Part shown: piece by piece, positions 49,759 through 59,296 of the stretch
How positions within the stretch are numbered: the first letter of the stretch is position 1
Layout of the letters: each line of letters begins with the position of its first letter
DNA from: DATJHM01 sp963777355
GTDB taxonomy: Bacteria; Chloroflexota; Ktedonobacteria; Ktedonobacterales; Ktedonobacteraceae
DNA: 64,000 nt
Assembly (NCBI GenBank): GCA_963777355.1
Contig: CAVZQK010000002.1
Coordinates: 1-64,000 of the forward strand
Direction: 5' to 3'
The notes under the pieces: generated by a model
The model's input: only the letters and a program-made list of their open reading frames with translations
Told to the model about the DNA's origin: nothing
Databases searched by the model: none
Made by a program: the position numbers and the translations under genes

Positions 49759-52111
49759 ACCAAAAAGTAGCCCCCTCCCCTGGCCTGCTTTCAACACCGA
49801 CGTGGCCTTTGTGTTGCTCGATGATCGTCTGACAGATGTGGAGTCCCAGCCCAAGACCAACGCTGGAGCCGTTCTTTACCTCGATACCCTGCACCTGGTA
49901 GAAACGTTCCCAGATCTGCTCCTGTTGTTCCGCGCTGATTCCTTGACCTTTATCTTGTACCCAGACATATACTTGCTGCCCTTCGCGTCTTATGCCAACG
50001 CGGATTGCTTCGGCGGGTGGCGAGTATTTCAAGGCATTGGAGAGGTAGTTCGCAAGTACCTGGTTGATACGTTCTCGATCTACTCGCACAAGCAACGGCT
50101 CTTGAGGAAGCTCTTCAAGCTCAATGCTACGCTTCGGTGTAAAGGTATGCTGATCCTCAATCGCTTCCTGAACAATGGTTTTTAAATCCCAGGTCTCTAG
50201 CAAGAGCGAAAATTTGTTTTGTTGAATGCGCGAGACGTCCAGCAGATCTTTAATTAACCGCGTCTGTATACTAACCTGGCGCAGTGAACGATTGAGCATG
50301 ATGGATATATCGAGAATGGTTTGTCTTGTCTCTGCCAACTGAGCCTGCTCGTTTTGTAGGATATTCCTGGTCCAGCGCTCGGCCATCTGGAGTGCCATCT
50401 TGATCGTTGTTAAAGGAGTGCGCAATTCATGACTGGCCATGCTGATGAAGGCATCTTTCTGCTCTTCTTGCTTTTTCTGCTTGTCGATATCTGTGCTCGT
50501 CCCGATCCACATGAAGATCTGTCCCTCTGCATCCGTCTGGGCAGATGCCCGGCTCAGATGCCAACGGTATGTCCCATCGGCCCGCCTGAGATGATGCTCG
50601 TACTGAAATATCTGTCCAGTGGTGACTGCGTGTTGCCATTGCCTGCGCTGTTCTTCCTGTTCAGTCGGCGCGGAGACCTGTTCCCAATGCTGCGAGAGTT
50701 CTTGCTCAGAGATACCTGTGTAGCGGGTCCAACGCTGATTGAAATAAGTAAATTGTCCTTGCGCATCCGCTGTCCAGACTTTCTGTGGCATAAAGTCAGC
50801 CACGAAGCGCAGAAGCGTATTGTTGTTTTCGATAACTTTACGCGCTGTAACCTGGGCGCTGACATCGGTTGAGACAATGATAACTCCCTCGATAGCTCCC
50901 TCTACGTTCCGTAGCGGCTCGCAGTTGAAATTGTAATAGACTGTTTCCTGCTTTCCATCTTGTAGAAAAAGGGTTGGTATCTCTATACCTATAAATGGCT
51001 TTCCGGTTTTTATCACTTCAGCAAGAATGTCCCTATAGTACTCTTGCGCTGGAAGCACTTCAAAAAGTGGTTTGCCACGGAGCTCATCGGGCTCTTTTCT
51101 CCACATCGTATGGCACATCAGCGGATTGGCAAGTTCGATAATGTATTCGGGACCCCGTAAGATGGCTATGGCGATAGGTGCCTGCATCAAAAGAGAACGA
51201 AGTCGCCTGCGTTCCAGATCCGCTTCAGCACGCATGGCCTGCTCGCGCTCTAAGAGCTGTTGCCGTTCTGCCTCTACCTGGTGCCGCTCGGAGATATCTC
51301 GTGTTGAGCCTGCAACCGCGCTCACGTTGCCATCCTCTGCAAGGATCGGCACAAAAATATACTTGTAATATCCCACGTAACCAGCAGGACTGATAAAAGG
51401 CGTTTCATCTTTGAGCCTCTTTTTTGTCAGAATGACTTCCTGAATCTGGCTCTGTAGCCGTGTTGCCAGCTCAAAGGGGTAGTCGAGTTCATGAAAATTT
51501 TTGCCAATAGCCTGCTCTTTTGTGCGCTCTAGCAACGTCAAAAGCGCTTGATTGATATAGATAAATCTACCTGCTAAGTCAAAAATATAAGCAAAATCAG
51601 GGATCGCTGAAAGAACTGCATCTAGAATACGAACTTGTTGTTCTGCTTGAGCATGGAGCTGTTGTTGTTGCGCCTGGAGTAGCTGCTCTGTTTGCTGCTT
51701 TCGCAGCGCAATATCACGAAATGTACATACTATAGCTTTGATGGTAGGCTGATGGATGAGGTTTCTCGTCGCCCCTTCAAACCAGTGCCACGAGCCATGC
51801 TGATTACAGAGGCGACATTCTATATAGTCACTAGATTGAGGTATCCGTGCAATCTCTTCAAAGGCCCGTTGCACGTAAGCCCGGTCATCAGTATGAACAA
51901 GCGAGAAGAGTGAGCGTTTGTTAAGCTCCGCAGTGGAATAGCCAAAGGTATCTTCAGCTGAGGGACTGCTATACGTAATATGACCATCGACAGTCAGCAG
52001 CAATGTAATCTCTGTACTCTCTTTAATCAGCGCACGGAAGAGCTTGTCGGGAGGAGGGGAATGCATCGGATGAGAGGAGTGAACGGTTGATTTTTTCTGC
52101 TGATGTGACAT
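49703..52111 (-). CDS. Multi-PAS sensor histidine kinase
   Basis: An 802-residue soluble kinase without clear TM helices. It has four PAS domains: ~20-135 (ITYSSPSAEDTFGYSTAELN), ~160-275 (RFIYINQALLTLLERT), ~300-415 (IIELANPLMCHTMWRK) and ~435-550 (FTYFNQRWTRYTGISE, WIGTSTDIDKQK). Then HisKA with SMASHELRTPLTTIKMAL (phospho-His) and HATPase_c with NALKYSPPAEA, VWVQDKGQGIS and GLGLGLHICQTIIEQH. It likely senses a small cytoplasmic signal, with no adjacent response regulator (an orphan). ATG 52111 is chosen over TTG 52213 as the family-like start. Overlaps the PQQ gene by 56 bp. Confidence 0.9.
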   Translation of the reverse strand: MSHQQKKSTVHSSHPMHSPPPDKLFRALIKESTEITLLLTVDGHITYSSPSAEDTFGYSTAELNKRSLFSLVHTDDRAYVQRAFEEIARIPQSSDYIECRLCNQHGSWHWFEGATRNLIHQPTIKAIVCTFRDIALRKQQTEQLLQAQQQQLHAQAEQQVRILDAVLSAIPDFAYIFDLAGRFIYINQALLTLLERTKEQAIGKNFHELDYPFELATRLQSQIQEVILTKKRLKDETPFISPAGYVGYYKYIFVPILAEDGNVSAVAGSTRDISERHQVEAERQQLLEREQAMRAEADLERRRLRSLLMQAPIAIAILRGPEYIIELANPLMCHTMWRKEPDELRGKPLFEVLPAQEYYRDILAEVIKTGKPFIGIEIPTLFLQDGKQETVYYNFNCEPLRNVEGAIEGVIIVSTDVSAQVTARKVIENNNTLLRFVADFMPQKVWTADAQGQFTYFNQRWTRYTGISEQELSQHWEQVSAPTEQEEQRRQWQHAVTTGQIFQYEHHLRRADGTYRWHLSRASAQTDAEGQIFMWIGTSTDIDKQKKQEEQKDAFISMASHELRTPLTTIKMALQMAERWTRNILQNEQAQLAETRQTILDISIMLNRSLRQVSIQTRLIKDLLDVSRIQQNKFSLLLETWDLKTIVQEAIEDQHTFTPKRSIELEELPQEPLLVRVDRERINQVLANYLSNALKYSPPAEAIRVGIRREGQQVYVWVQDKGQGISAEQQEQIWERFYQVQGIEVKNGSSVGLGLGLHICQTIIEQHKGHVGVESRPGEGATFWFTLPLLLEDAPPLDEQMH

Positions 52112-52339
52112 ACAAGCCTGTCCTATGTTCTGCAAAGTATCTGTAATAGATAGTTTCCTACTAATTTCTGAAAACTGCTTTAGTACTATATCACTCTCTT
52201 TCCTCCTAAGCAATAAGGATCTTCAAAGGTTCAAGTCCTTTCAGACGAAAGATAAGGAAAAGAAGAACTGAGATAGAGTGGCAATTCATGAGGGCAAAAA
52301 ACCTTACATACCTTATTTTACAGGTATGAATGGGGAGAG

Positions 52340-52368
52340 TTGACAGGAGAGGGAACATAACGTATACT
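52340..52368 (+). promoter_or_regulatory. Promoter of the TetR-ABC exporter cassette
   Basis: TTGACA (52340-52345) and TATACT (52363-52368) have a 17-base spacer and lie 49 bases before the TetR start. Confidence 0.8.
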
Positions 52369-52384
52369 TCTTTATAGAAAACAA

Positions 52385-52397
52385 ACCGGCAGTCGGT
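52385..52397. promoter_or_regulatory. Candidate TetR operator ACCG-N5-CGGT
   Basis: The palindrome ACCGGCAGTCGGT lies just downstream of the -10 box and before the start codon, where a bound repressor would block transcription; such half-sites are common for TetR regulators. Confidence 0.5.
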
Positions 52398-52416
52398 CTA
52401 TTAGGAAGAAGGAAGC

Positions 52417-53133
52417 ATGGCAAGAGTCGTTAAAGAGCACTCAGTTAGACGCAATGAGATTCTCGATGTAGGGAAGCGCTTAGTCTATACCAGAGGATAT
52501 GAGCAGATGACGATCCAGGATATTCTGGATGAACTGCACATTTCTAAAGGGGCGTTTTATCACTACTTTGACTCGAAACAGGCTCTGCTAGAAGCTCTGA
52601 CTGAGCAGATGCTGGAAGCGTCAAAGCTGCTTGTTACGCCTATTGTGGAGAATACGGATTGGTCTGGCCCGGAAAAACTCCAGCGCTTCTTTGCTGTGAT
52701 TGGGCAGTGGAAGACCGAGCAGAAAGCGTTTTTGCTTGCGTTGATACGTGTTTGGCACACAGATGACAACGCTATTGTACGCCAGAAAGTCCATGCGCGC
52801 GGCGTCAAGGAGATTGCTCCTCTGCTCACAAGGATTATTCAACAAGGCACACAAGAGGGTATTTGGACCAACTCTTATCCTGAGCAAGTAAGCGAAATAG
52901 TAATCGTTCTTTTACAAGGTCTTTCGGATTCCCTATCTGAACTCTTGCTCTCATTTGAGGGGCGTGACGACATTTTAGTGCGCATGGAAACTATTGTGGC
53001 TATGTATAATGATGCGCTTGAGCGTCTGCTGGGAGCTTCTCCAGGTTCTATTCTGATCGTTGAGAATGAAATTCTGAAAGGTTGGGTCGTGCTTCCACGA
53101 GAAAAATCCGCTGCGCTTTCTGAGAAAAAATAA
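52417..53133 (+). CDS. TetR family regulator of the ABC exporter cassette
   Basis: A 238-residue TetR protein: IQDILDELHISKGAFYHYFD is the DNA-binding HTH, with LEALTEQMLEASKLL starting the ligand domain. The C-terminus has ~25 extra residues. It heads a TetR / ABC-ATPase / permease operon on the plus strand with 25 bp and 21 bp gaps. A consensus promoter and a palindromic operator candidate precede it, so it should autorepress and derepress when its drug ligand binds. Confidence 0.92.
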   Translation: MARVVKEHSVRRNEILDVGKRLVYTRGYEQMTIQDILDELHISKGAFYHYFDSKQALLEALTEQMLEASKLLVTPIVENTDWSGPEKLQRFFAVIGQWKTEQKAFLLALIRVWHTDDNAIVRQKVHARGVKEIAPLLTRIIQQGTQEGIWTNSYPEQVSEIVIVLLQGLSDSLSELLLSFEGRDDILVRMETIVAMYNDALERLLGASPGSILIVENEILKGWVVLPREKSAALSEKK

Positions 53134-53158
53134 TTCATAAACAGGAAGGAAAAACGCG

Positions 53159-54080
53159 ATGTCTGCCATTATTGAAACGAAGCAGTTGAGCAAAAACTAT
53201 GGGCGAAGTCGGGGTATTATCGAGGTCACAGTTGCTATTCAAGAGGGGGAAATCTTTGGTTTTCTCGGTCCTAACGGAGCTGGTAAAACGACAACGATGC
53301 GTCTCCTTCTGGGCCTGTTGCGTCCAGATAGCGGAAGCGCGACCATTGAGGGGCGAGATTGTTGGAAGCAGTCTACCGAGATCAAAAAGTTTGTTGGTTA
53401 TCTCCCTGGCGAATTTACGTTTGATCCTGGCCTGCGCGGGGCTCAGATTCTTGCGTACCTGGGCCATCTGCGGGGTGGCGATAGACCAGTCCTATCTGCG
53501 CTCACTGGTAGAACGCCTGGACTTTGATCCCAGCAAAAGGTTCCGCGAATATTCGCGCGGCAACAAACAAAAGCTGGGACTCTTACAGGCCTTTATGCAT
53601 AAGCCACGTCTGCTTATTCTGGATGAGCCAACCAGTGGCCTGGACCCACTGAATCAGCAGGAATTTTATAAAATGGCTGCCGAGGTGCGGACCCAGGGAA
53701 GTACGATTTTTCTTTCCTCGCATGTTCTGCCAGAAGTTGAGCATACCTGTGATCGGGTTGCGATCATCCGCGAGGGCCAGATCGTCAAAATCGATCACGT
53801 CTCGGCGCTCAAAGATGTCCATCAGCATGATATAGAGATTAGCTTTGCCGGACCGTCTTCCGTAGACTGGTTTAAAAATGTCGCAGGCGTCACAAAAGTC
53901 TCTTCTGGTGTTAATGATCGTGTTCTGCAACTGCATATCCAGGGCGGAGCATTGGCGGAAGTTATGAAGATCGCAGGTGAGCGGAATGCCACAAATATTG
54001 TGACCCATGAGCCAACGCTGGAAGAAGTCTTTTTACGTTTCTATGAGCCAGAACAGTCTACACCTGTGCTCGCTGGATAA
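53159..54080 (+). pseudogene. ABC-2 type exporter ATPase, frameshifted
   Basis: Two overlapping frames make one ATPase. The first (53159-~53475) has YGRSRGIIEVTVAIQEGEIF, Walker A GPNGAGKTTTM and FVGYLPGEFTFDPGLRG. The second resumes at ~53476 with AIDQSYLRSLVERLDFDPSK, signature YSRGNKQKLGLLQAF, Walker B LLILDEPTSGLDPL and H-loop SSHVLPEVEH, ending 54080. The shift lies at GCGGGGTGG (G4, 53472-53475): one extra base. Intact length would be ~306 residues. It would energise the permease downstream. A base-calling error in the G run is as likely as a real mutation. Confidence 0.85.
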
Positions 54081-54101
54081 AGCTGATAAAGGAGGTGTGC
54101 C

Positions 54102-55733
54102 ATGTTTCGCACCATCTGGAGCAAATCGCTGAGAGATTATCGGGTTCCTATTCTGAGTTGGGGCATCGGCCTGGGCTTGCTTATGGTGGCTGGTTTTATC
54201 TCAGCTACATCGGCTGTAGTGGCAGGCCTGGCCAGCCTGGCGAAGCTCTTCCGCTTTCTTGGGGATGGTTTTGCTATGCAGACACCCGAAGGCTATATTA
54301 CCTTCCGCTATATGGGGGTGGTAGTGCCGCTCATACTGAGCATCTGGTTTATCCTGGCAGGTGCTCGCCTGGTACGTGGAGAAGAGGTGAGCGGAATACT
54401 GGATGTCCTGCTTTCCACGTCCCAATCGCGTACACGCTTGCTGCTAGAGAAAATAGGTGCACTGGTGACTGCGGCTCTGTTGATTGCCGTGCTCTTCGCT
54501 CTGGGTGCTAGTGCCGGAGAAGCCATCATCGGCCATCTTAATATTGTGAGAGCACTGCTCACTGGCCTGAACTTAAGCCTGCTCGCCTTCAGTTTTGGCA
54601 TGGTTGCATTGCTACTCTCCCAATGTACCCTCAGTAGCGGGGCGGCAGCAGGTGGAGCAAGTGGTTTGTTGCTACTGGCATTAGCCCTGGATATCACTGG
54701 AAGAGAGGTGAGCGGAAGTTGGGTGCAATACTTTTCGCCGTTTTATTACTATAATCTCAATCGGCCCTTCATTCCCAGTTTTCAGGATACGCCAATTGCT
54801 GCATTGCTGCCGGTTGGCTTAAGCGTCTTATGTGCTGCGCTCAGTCTTGTCCTCTTCGCCAGACGCGATATTGGACGTGCCGCATTCTCATGGCAACGAA
54901 AAAAGGTCAGCGATGCTCAGCAGCAGATGATAAGCAGCCTGAGCCGGGCTGAGTCTGCTATCTCAACACGAAGTGTCGGCTTGCAGGCATTGAATACGCA
55001 AGGCTGGTTTGCCTTCTGGTGGCTCTTTGGTATCGCTGCCTTTAGTGCCTATTGCACACTCCTGGTCCCCAGCATCCAGCAGGCCTTCTACCGCATTGTC
55101 CAGCAGACGCCGTGGATAGCACAGGTTTTTTTCGATACCCCTACGAATACGAATGCAGGTTTGCTTGGTGCCATCCTCTTCTCGTTCCTGCCCGCACTCA
55201 TCGTTATCGTTGCATTGGTTCTGGCCCTGAAATGGTCTGCGGACCTGGAAAACGGACGTTTGGAATTGACCTTTAGTACGCCAAAGTCACGCGAAAGAAT
55301 TCTACTAGAACGCTTTGGCGCGAATTTCTTTGTCGTCTTGCTGGCTCCTACACTTACCTGGCTGACGCTGATTATTGGCGCTCGGCTGGTCAATATAGAC
55401 ATTGACCAGGGCCGGATAGCTTCCGCCAGCTTCGGCATGCTGCCACCAGCGTTCATTACGCTGAGCCTGATCTATGCTCTTGCCGGACGCGTGCGTTATG
55501 GAATCGTTGTGGGAGTGCTGAGCACATATCTCTTCCTATCCTTTATGGAAGAGACGCTCGAAGGTATGATTCAGATCCCTTCCTGGGTAATGTCGCTCTC
55601 CATCTTCCATCTCTATGGCAATCCAGTCTTTCTGGGTATGAACTGGAATAACTTTCTAGGGATGATGGTCGTAGCTGTTGTCCTGCTGATCGTTGGTCTG
55701 ATCCAGTTCCGCACAGTCGACATCTATAAGTAG
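54102..55733 (+). CDS. ABC-2 type exporter permease
   Basis: A 543-residue permease with about 12 TM helices arranged as two related halves: FRTIWSKSLRDYRVPILSWG at the start and NTQGWFAFWWLFGIAAFSAY in the middle, each followed by five more helices. It resembles the fused ABC-2 permeases of TetR-regulated polyketide/antibiotic exporters. A near-perfect AAGGAGGTG lies upstream. With the ATPase gene broken in this sequence it would lack energy unless that shift is an artefact. Confidence 0.87.
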   Translation: MFRTIWSKSLRDYRVPILSWGIGLGLLMVAGFISATSAVVAGLASLAKLFRFLGDGFAMQTPEGYITFRYMGVVVPLILSIWFILAGARLVRGEEVSGILDVLLSTSQSRTRLLLEKIGALVTAALLIAVLFALGASAGEAIIGHLNIVRALLTGLNLSLLAFSFGMVALLLSQCTLSSGAAAGGASGLLLLALALDITGREVSGSWVQYFSPFYYYNLNRPFIPSFQDTPIAALLPVGLSVLCAALSLVLFARRDIGRAAFSWQRKKVSDAQQQMISSLSRAESAISTRSVGLQALNTQGWFAFWWLFGIAAFSAYCTLLVPSIQQAFYRIVQQTPWIAQVFFDTPTNTNAGLLGAILFSFLPALIVIVALVLALKWSADLENGRLELTFSTPKSRERILLERFGANFFVVLLAPTLTWLTLIIGARLVNIDIDQGRIASASFGMLPPAFITLSLIYALAGRVRYGIVVGVLSTYLFLSFMEETLEGMIQIPSWVMSLSIFHLYGNPVFLGMNWNNFLGMMVVAVVLLIVGLIQFRTVDIYK

Positions 55734-55738
55734 CCGAT

Positions 55739-56511
55739 TTAGAATCCCCCGCGTGAGTGCAAGATCTGGCCTGTAATCCATTCAGCATCGTCGCTGGCTA
55801 AGAATGCAATCAGGCGGGCGGCATCTTCAGGTTGCCCAAGACGACCAAAAGGAGCGTTTTTGAGTAGGAGCTGTTCCAGGGCCGGGTCTGCGCTGATCCA
55901 GCCTGTCTCGGTTGGGCCGGGATCGACTGCGTTGACGGTAATGCCTTTGTGGGCAACTTCAGCCGCGAGGGTAATGGTGAAGGCATCGATAGCTCCCTTT
56001 GTGGCAATATAGGGAATCTTTCCCGCCATAGGTCCGATTCCCTGACCGGAGGTAAGATTGATGATACGCCCGCCAGTTGGCCCTGGAAAACGGCGGGCGA
56101 ATTCGCAGCTCAGCAAATCGGCCCACGTATATTCGCTGCGTAATAGGTATCTAATATCTCGCTCGTAATTTGCTCGAAGGGCATCTGAATATCATCATGC
56201 GCTGCATTGTTCACGAGAATCGAGGGCGAGCCGAGTCGCTCCTCAACGGCGTCCATTATTTTTAAGGATGCCTGAGGATCACTCAAATCTTGTTCTATGT
56301 TTTCGCAGCGTATTCCCAACTCGCGCAGTTGCGCAAGTAGCTCCTGTGGTCCCGCTTGTCCCTGACCATAGAGCGCGTGGTCGTGGGCCCCCCAATAGGT
56401 GAAAAAGAGCGCTATGCCCATCTGTGCCAGCTTGCGACAGATGGCCGCTCCAATACCTTGTGCTCGGCTTGCTCCCGTTACAATCGCAATTCTTTGTTCT
56501 TGCGTAGACAT
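55739..56511 (-). pseudogene. SDR family oxidoreductase, frameshifted
   Basis: Two minus-strand frames join into one ~257-residue SDR. The N-terminal frame (56511-56110) has AIVTGASRAQGIGAAICRKL and ILVNNAAHDD; the C-terminal frame (56116-55739) has RIINLTSGQG, PYIATKGAIDAFTITLAAEV (catalytic Tyr and Lys), VNAVDPGPTETGW and the closing DAEWITGQILHSRGGF. The join needs one inserted base in the CCC/GGG run at 56122-56124 (giving NIRGADLLSCEF). AAGGAGCGTT precedes the ATG at 56511. NAD(P)-dependent reduction of an unknown substrate. It converges on the permease gene with 5 bp between them. Confidence 0.8.
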
Positions 56512-56684
56512 AACGCTCCTTAAAATCTGGTAAAAAAATGTGAAAATGCGAATATGGGTAAGAAAAGTCTTGCTAATTTTTCATTTTATCATGTATATAG
56601 AGAACAGAACTATGCAAAATGTGCATTGAGGGTATAAGCTCATCCTGGTTAAAGCAACATAAGTAAGGAAAAGGAATAGGACCT

Positions 56685-56933
56685 ATGAAATTTATGGTGA
56701 GTATAAGCTTTCGCCAGCAAGATCAGGCGGAAATTCTCGCACGTGTTCCCCAGGAGCGGGCCCATATTCAAACGTTAAAAGAACAAGGAATTGTAGAGGC
56801 ACTCTATATCGGCGGTCTCCAGGTCTGGGTTGTGATGCAAGGAGAGTCACAGGAGCAGGTGCAAAAGGATCTGGAGGCATTCCCGCTCTATCCTTATATG
56901 GAAGTAGCGATAACACCGCTAGCCGCAGTGTAG
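56685..56933 (+). CDS. Muconolactone isomerase-like small protein
   Basis: An 82-residue single-domain ferredoxin-like fold: KFMVSISFR at strand 1, AHIQTLKEQGIVEALYIGG, WVVMQGESQEQVQKDLEAFP and a final PYMEVAITPL. This fits the muconolactone delta-isomerase (MIase) superfamily, which also includes many members of unknown function; no catechol-pathway genes are nearby, so the catabolic role is not supported. It has AGGAAAAGG upstream and sits divergently from the SDR. Confidence 0.7.
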   Translation: MKFMVSISFRQQDQAEILARVPQERAHIQTLKEQGIVEALYIGGLQVWVVMQGESQEQVQKDLEAFPLYPYMEVAITPLAAV

Positions 56934-56952
56934 TCAGGAAACGGAGTAAGTG

Positions 56953-58171
56953 CTAAGGAGAAGCCGGTACAAGCTGTTTTAGGGGTAAGATAAAGTGAAA
57001 AGTTGCGCCTTGCCCTTGTCTGCTTTCAACCCAGACTTTCCCCTGGTGCATTTCAACAATGTAACGCACAATTGGTAGACCTAATCCCGTTCCTTTAATA
57101 TAGCGGGTATCTTCCGCATGCACACGATTATAGGGTTGAAAGATCTTTTCTAAGGCTTCTGCCGGAATCCCTACTCCTTGATCTTGTACACTGATATGTA
57201 TCTGCGCCTCTTCTCGCCTGGTTTCCACGATGATATGCCCACCTTGCGGAGAATATTTCACGGCGTTTGACAATAAATTGTAGAGTACCTGAATCAATTT
57301 ATCCTGATCGCCTCTCATCTTTGGAAGATCTTTTTCTAATTTCAGATCAATCAAGTGTCCAGGAGCGATAGGGGCCATTCGCTCTGCTACTTCAAAAATG
57401 AGTTTATTAAAGTCGAGGTCTTCAATTTGTAGTGTTGCCCGCCCGGACTGCATTTTCCCTAGATCGAGCAGATCCGTAATCATGCGATTGAGGCGCGTGG
57501 CATCAGAGTAGATATCATTTGCATATTCTTTTACCTCTGTTTCGTGAAAGGTTTCTACACGTAGAAGTTCGCTAAACCCTTGAATACTGGTTAAGGTAGT
57601 GCGAAATTCATGACTGACTGTGGAAACGAAATTATGCTGATCCTGGTTGGCCTGGATAAGGGCCTGCTCAGCTTGTTTCAGATCTTCAATATCTGTCGAG
57701 GTCCCGAACCATTTCATAACTTGTACCGTTGCTATCGTGGAAAGGATGAGCGCGTGCCAGGTGCCAGCGATACATACTATCAGATCCGCGTTTCATCCGA
57801 CATTCGAGCTGATAACTTTCTCCTTCTCTTATTGCCCGTGCCCATACATCCAAACCTTTTTGTAGATCGTCTGGATGTAGAATCTGCTCCCAGCCTCGAC
57901 CTATGGTCTGTTCCAGGGTCATACCTGTGTAATCAAACCATTGTTGATTGTAGTAATCGACCCCACCGTCAGGAGTTGATGTCCAGACGATCTGTGGTAA
58001 CGTATCAGCCAGCAAACGGAAGTTCTGTTCACTATGCCGAAGCTTTTGTTGTTGTTGCTCAATGAAGACTAATGCTCCATCTCGTTGAAACAGTTGGTGA
58101 CGAGCTGGAAACTCTTCGTATTTCATTGGTTCAATAGGGATAGAATAATTCCTCCGCCCACATGATTTCAT
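56953..58171 (-). pseudogene. PAS sensor histidine kinase, frameshifted
   Basis: The N-terminal frame (58171-57686) carries one PAS domain (LADTLPQIVWTSTPDGGVDY then YNQQWFDYTGMTLEQTIG) up to HPFHDSNGT. The C-terminal frame (57717-56953) resumes with KWFGTSTDIEDLKQAE, HisKA FVSTVSHEFRTTLTSIQG (phospho-His) and HATPase_c LLSNAVKYSPQGGH, VQDQGVGIPAEAL and GTGLGLPIVRYIVEMHQG. One extra base near 57719-57728 would give DSNGQVMKWFGTSTD. Intact length would be ~405 residues, an orphan cytoplasmic kinase. Related to, but shorter than, the kinase at 49703. The start may be ATG 58126. Confidence 0.85.
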
Positions 58172-58977
58172 CAGTGATCAGGAGTATATAGTAGTTGTTT
58201 GCTCAAATCTAGAAAGCCCTGACGGGTGATAATCTGAAGAAATATCAGCAATAAGAATATTGCTATAGCAATGGTGATACATAGAATTATAATAAGTTGC
58301 GTTGTATTGTGCGTCGGAGTATAGTTGTTATCCAGATAGCAAGGTCTTTTAGCTGCCGTGTTGCTTGCCTAAATCGATAAAAAAGCTTCACCCTGTTTTT
58401 CGTCTTTTCACTGAGCGTGGTCCAGCGATGTTTTCTTTTGCATAAGGCGGATCTGATTTAACGCAAATAAGTGAGTACCACTGTGCTTCGAGCATAGTCA
58501 AGATTGGTCAATGATTTTAGTGTATTGCGAAAGTGTATATTTTGCAAAAGGGATATCAAATGGTGTAACGTAGCTGTGTATCTTCTCTTCCCGCGGTAGA
58601 ATGGTTTAAGAAAGAGCGGATTGGCTGTAATAATATAGCCACGCAATTCTGTCTCCTGCTCGATCATCGGAAGAGAAGCGTATTAATATCTCCGGTAGTG
58701 GAGTTTGTGAAGCTTGTTACCTCATTCTGGTACTGTTCCAGATAAATATTTGAAATGCACGCCTGAAAATATTGACAAGCAGGAGAAGGCACATAATAGT
58801 AGTATGCCGATTTTAGATCATGGATGAACTGGGGCCGAGATGGCTTTTACAATATCGTTTCATATTCCCCTTCCTATAGATATAGATAGACAAAGAAGGC
58901 GCTATTATGTATAAGGATCGGCTTTCTCCTTTATGATAGAAGGGCACACTAAAGTGGGCTATAAAAGCATGAAAAAA
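58172..58977. other. A/T-rich region with a decayed CHASE3-like fragment
   Basis: About 800 bp between the frameshifted kinase and the structured element at 58978. It has no intact gene. The minus strand holds a CHASE3-like fragment (listed separately) and possibly, just upstream in another frame, YLEQYQNEVTSFTNSTTGD, which resembles the region before CHASE3. Several frames are interrupted, so it is probably a decaying sensor gene. Confidence 0.4.
58458..58667 (-). pseudogene. CHASE3-domain fragment of a sensor kinase
   Basis: A 69-codon frame beginning IEQETELRGYIITANPLFLK and continuing with PFYRGKRRYTATLHHLISLL. The 'E-T-x-x-R-G-Y-x-x-T-x-x-P-x-x-L-x-P-(Y/F)' pattern is the core of CHASE3 extracellular sensor domains. 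It lacks membrane helices and any kinase part, and ends after ~70 residues. It may be the remnant of a receptor. Confidence 0.45.
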
Positions 58978-59065
58978 ACTGGTCATGCTCTAGAGGAGGA
59001 AGAACCACCCACCTGCACTAGAGAGACGCCTATTCTGGAAGCAAGCCAGAGCGTATATGACCAGT
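58978..59065 (+). ncRNA. Candidate structured RNA with closing 9-bp stem
   Basis: ACTGGTCAT (58978-58986) and ATGACCAGT (59057-59065) are perfect complements closing an 88-base segment. Inside, CTCTAG (58988-58993) pairs with CTAGAG (59018-59023) and TCTGG (59034-59038) with CCAGA (59046-59050), making a three-way junction. It is not a tRNA: T and D arms are absent. It lies about 230 bases before the hydrolase at 59297, so it may be a riboswitch-like leader or a small RNA. Confidence 0.4.
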
Positions 59066-59296
59066 GAACCTATTATAAACCAGGATTAAATATAAATGAG
59101 AATAGAGCCTATCAGGAGGTAGAGAAAAAGTAATGGGTTGGAGACTGGTTTGAGAGGTGCTATCTTGTTTGCTAGATTTGAGCAGCATAGTTGGTTATAC
59201 TTGAAGCATTCGAGTTACAAGCTAAGGATAGTATCGGTACTAGCAAGCAAACGAGGGCTCGCCGGTAGAGCCGTAGAAATAGGTGAGGAGGAAACT
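59066..59296. other. Leader region before the hydrolase operon
   Basis: No gene supported. An in-frame extension of the hydrolase frame back to 59138 exists but has no ribosome site and unusual composition. Confidence 0.35.
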
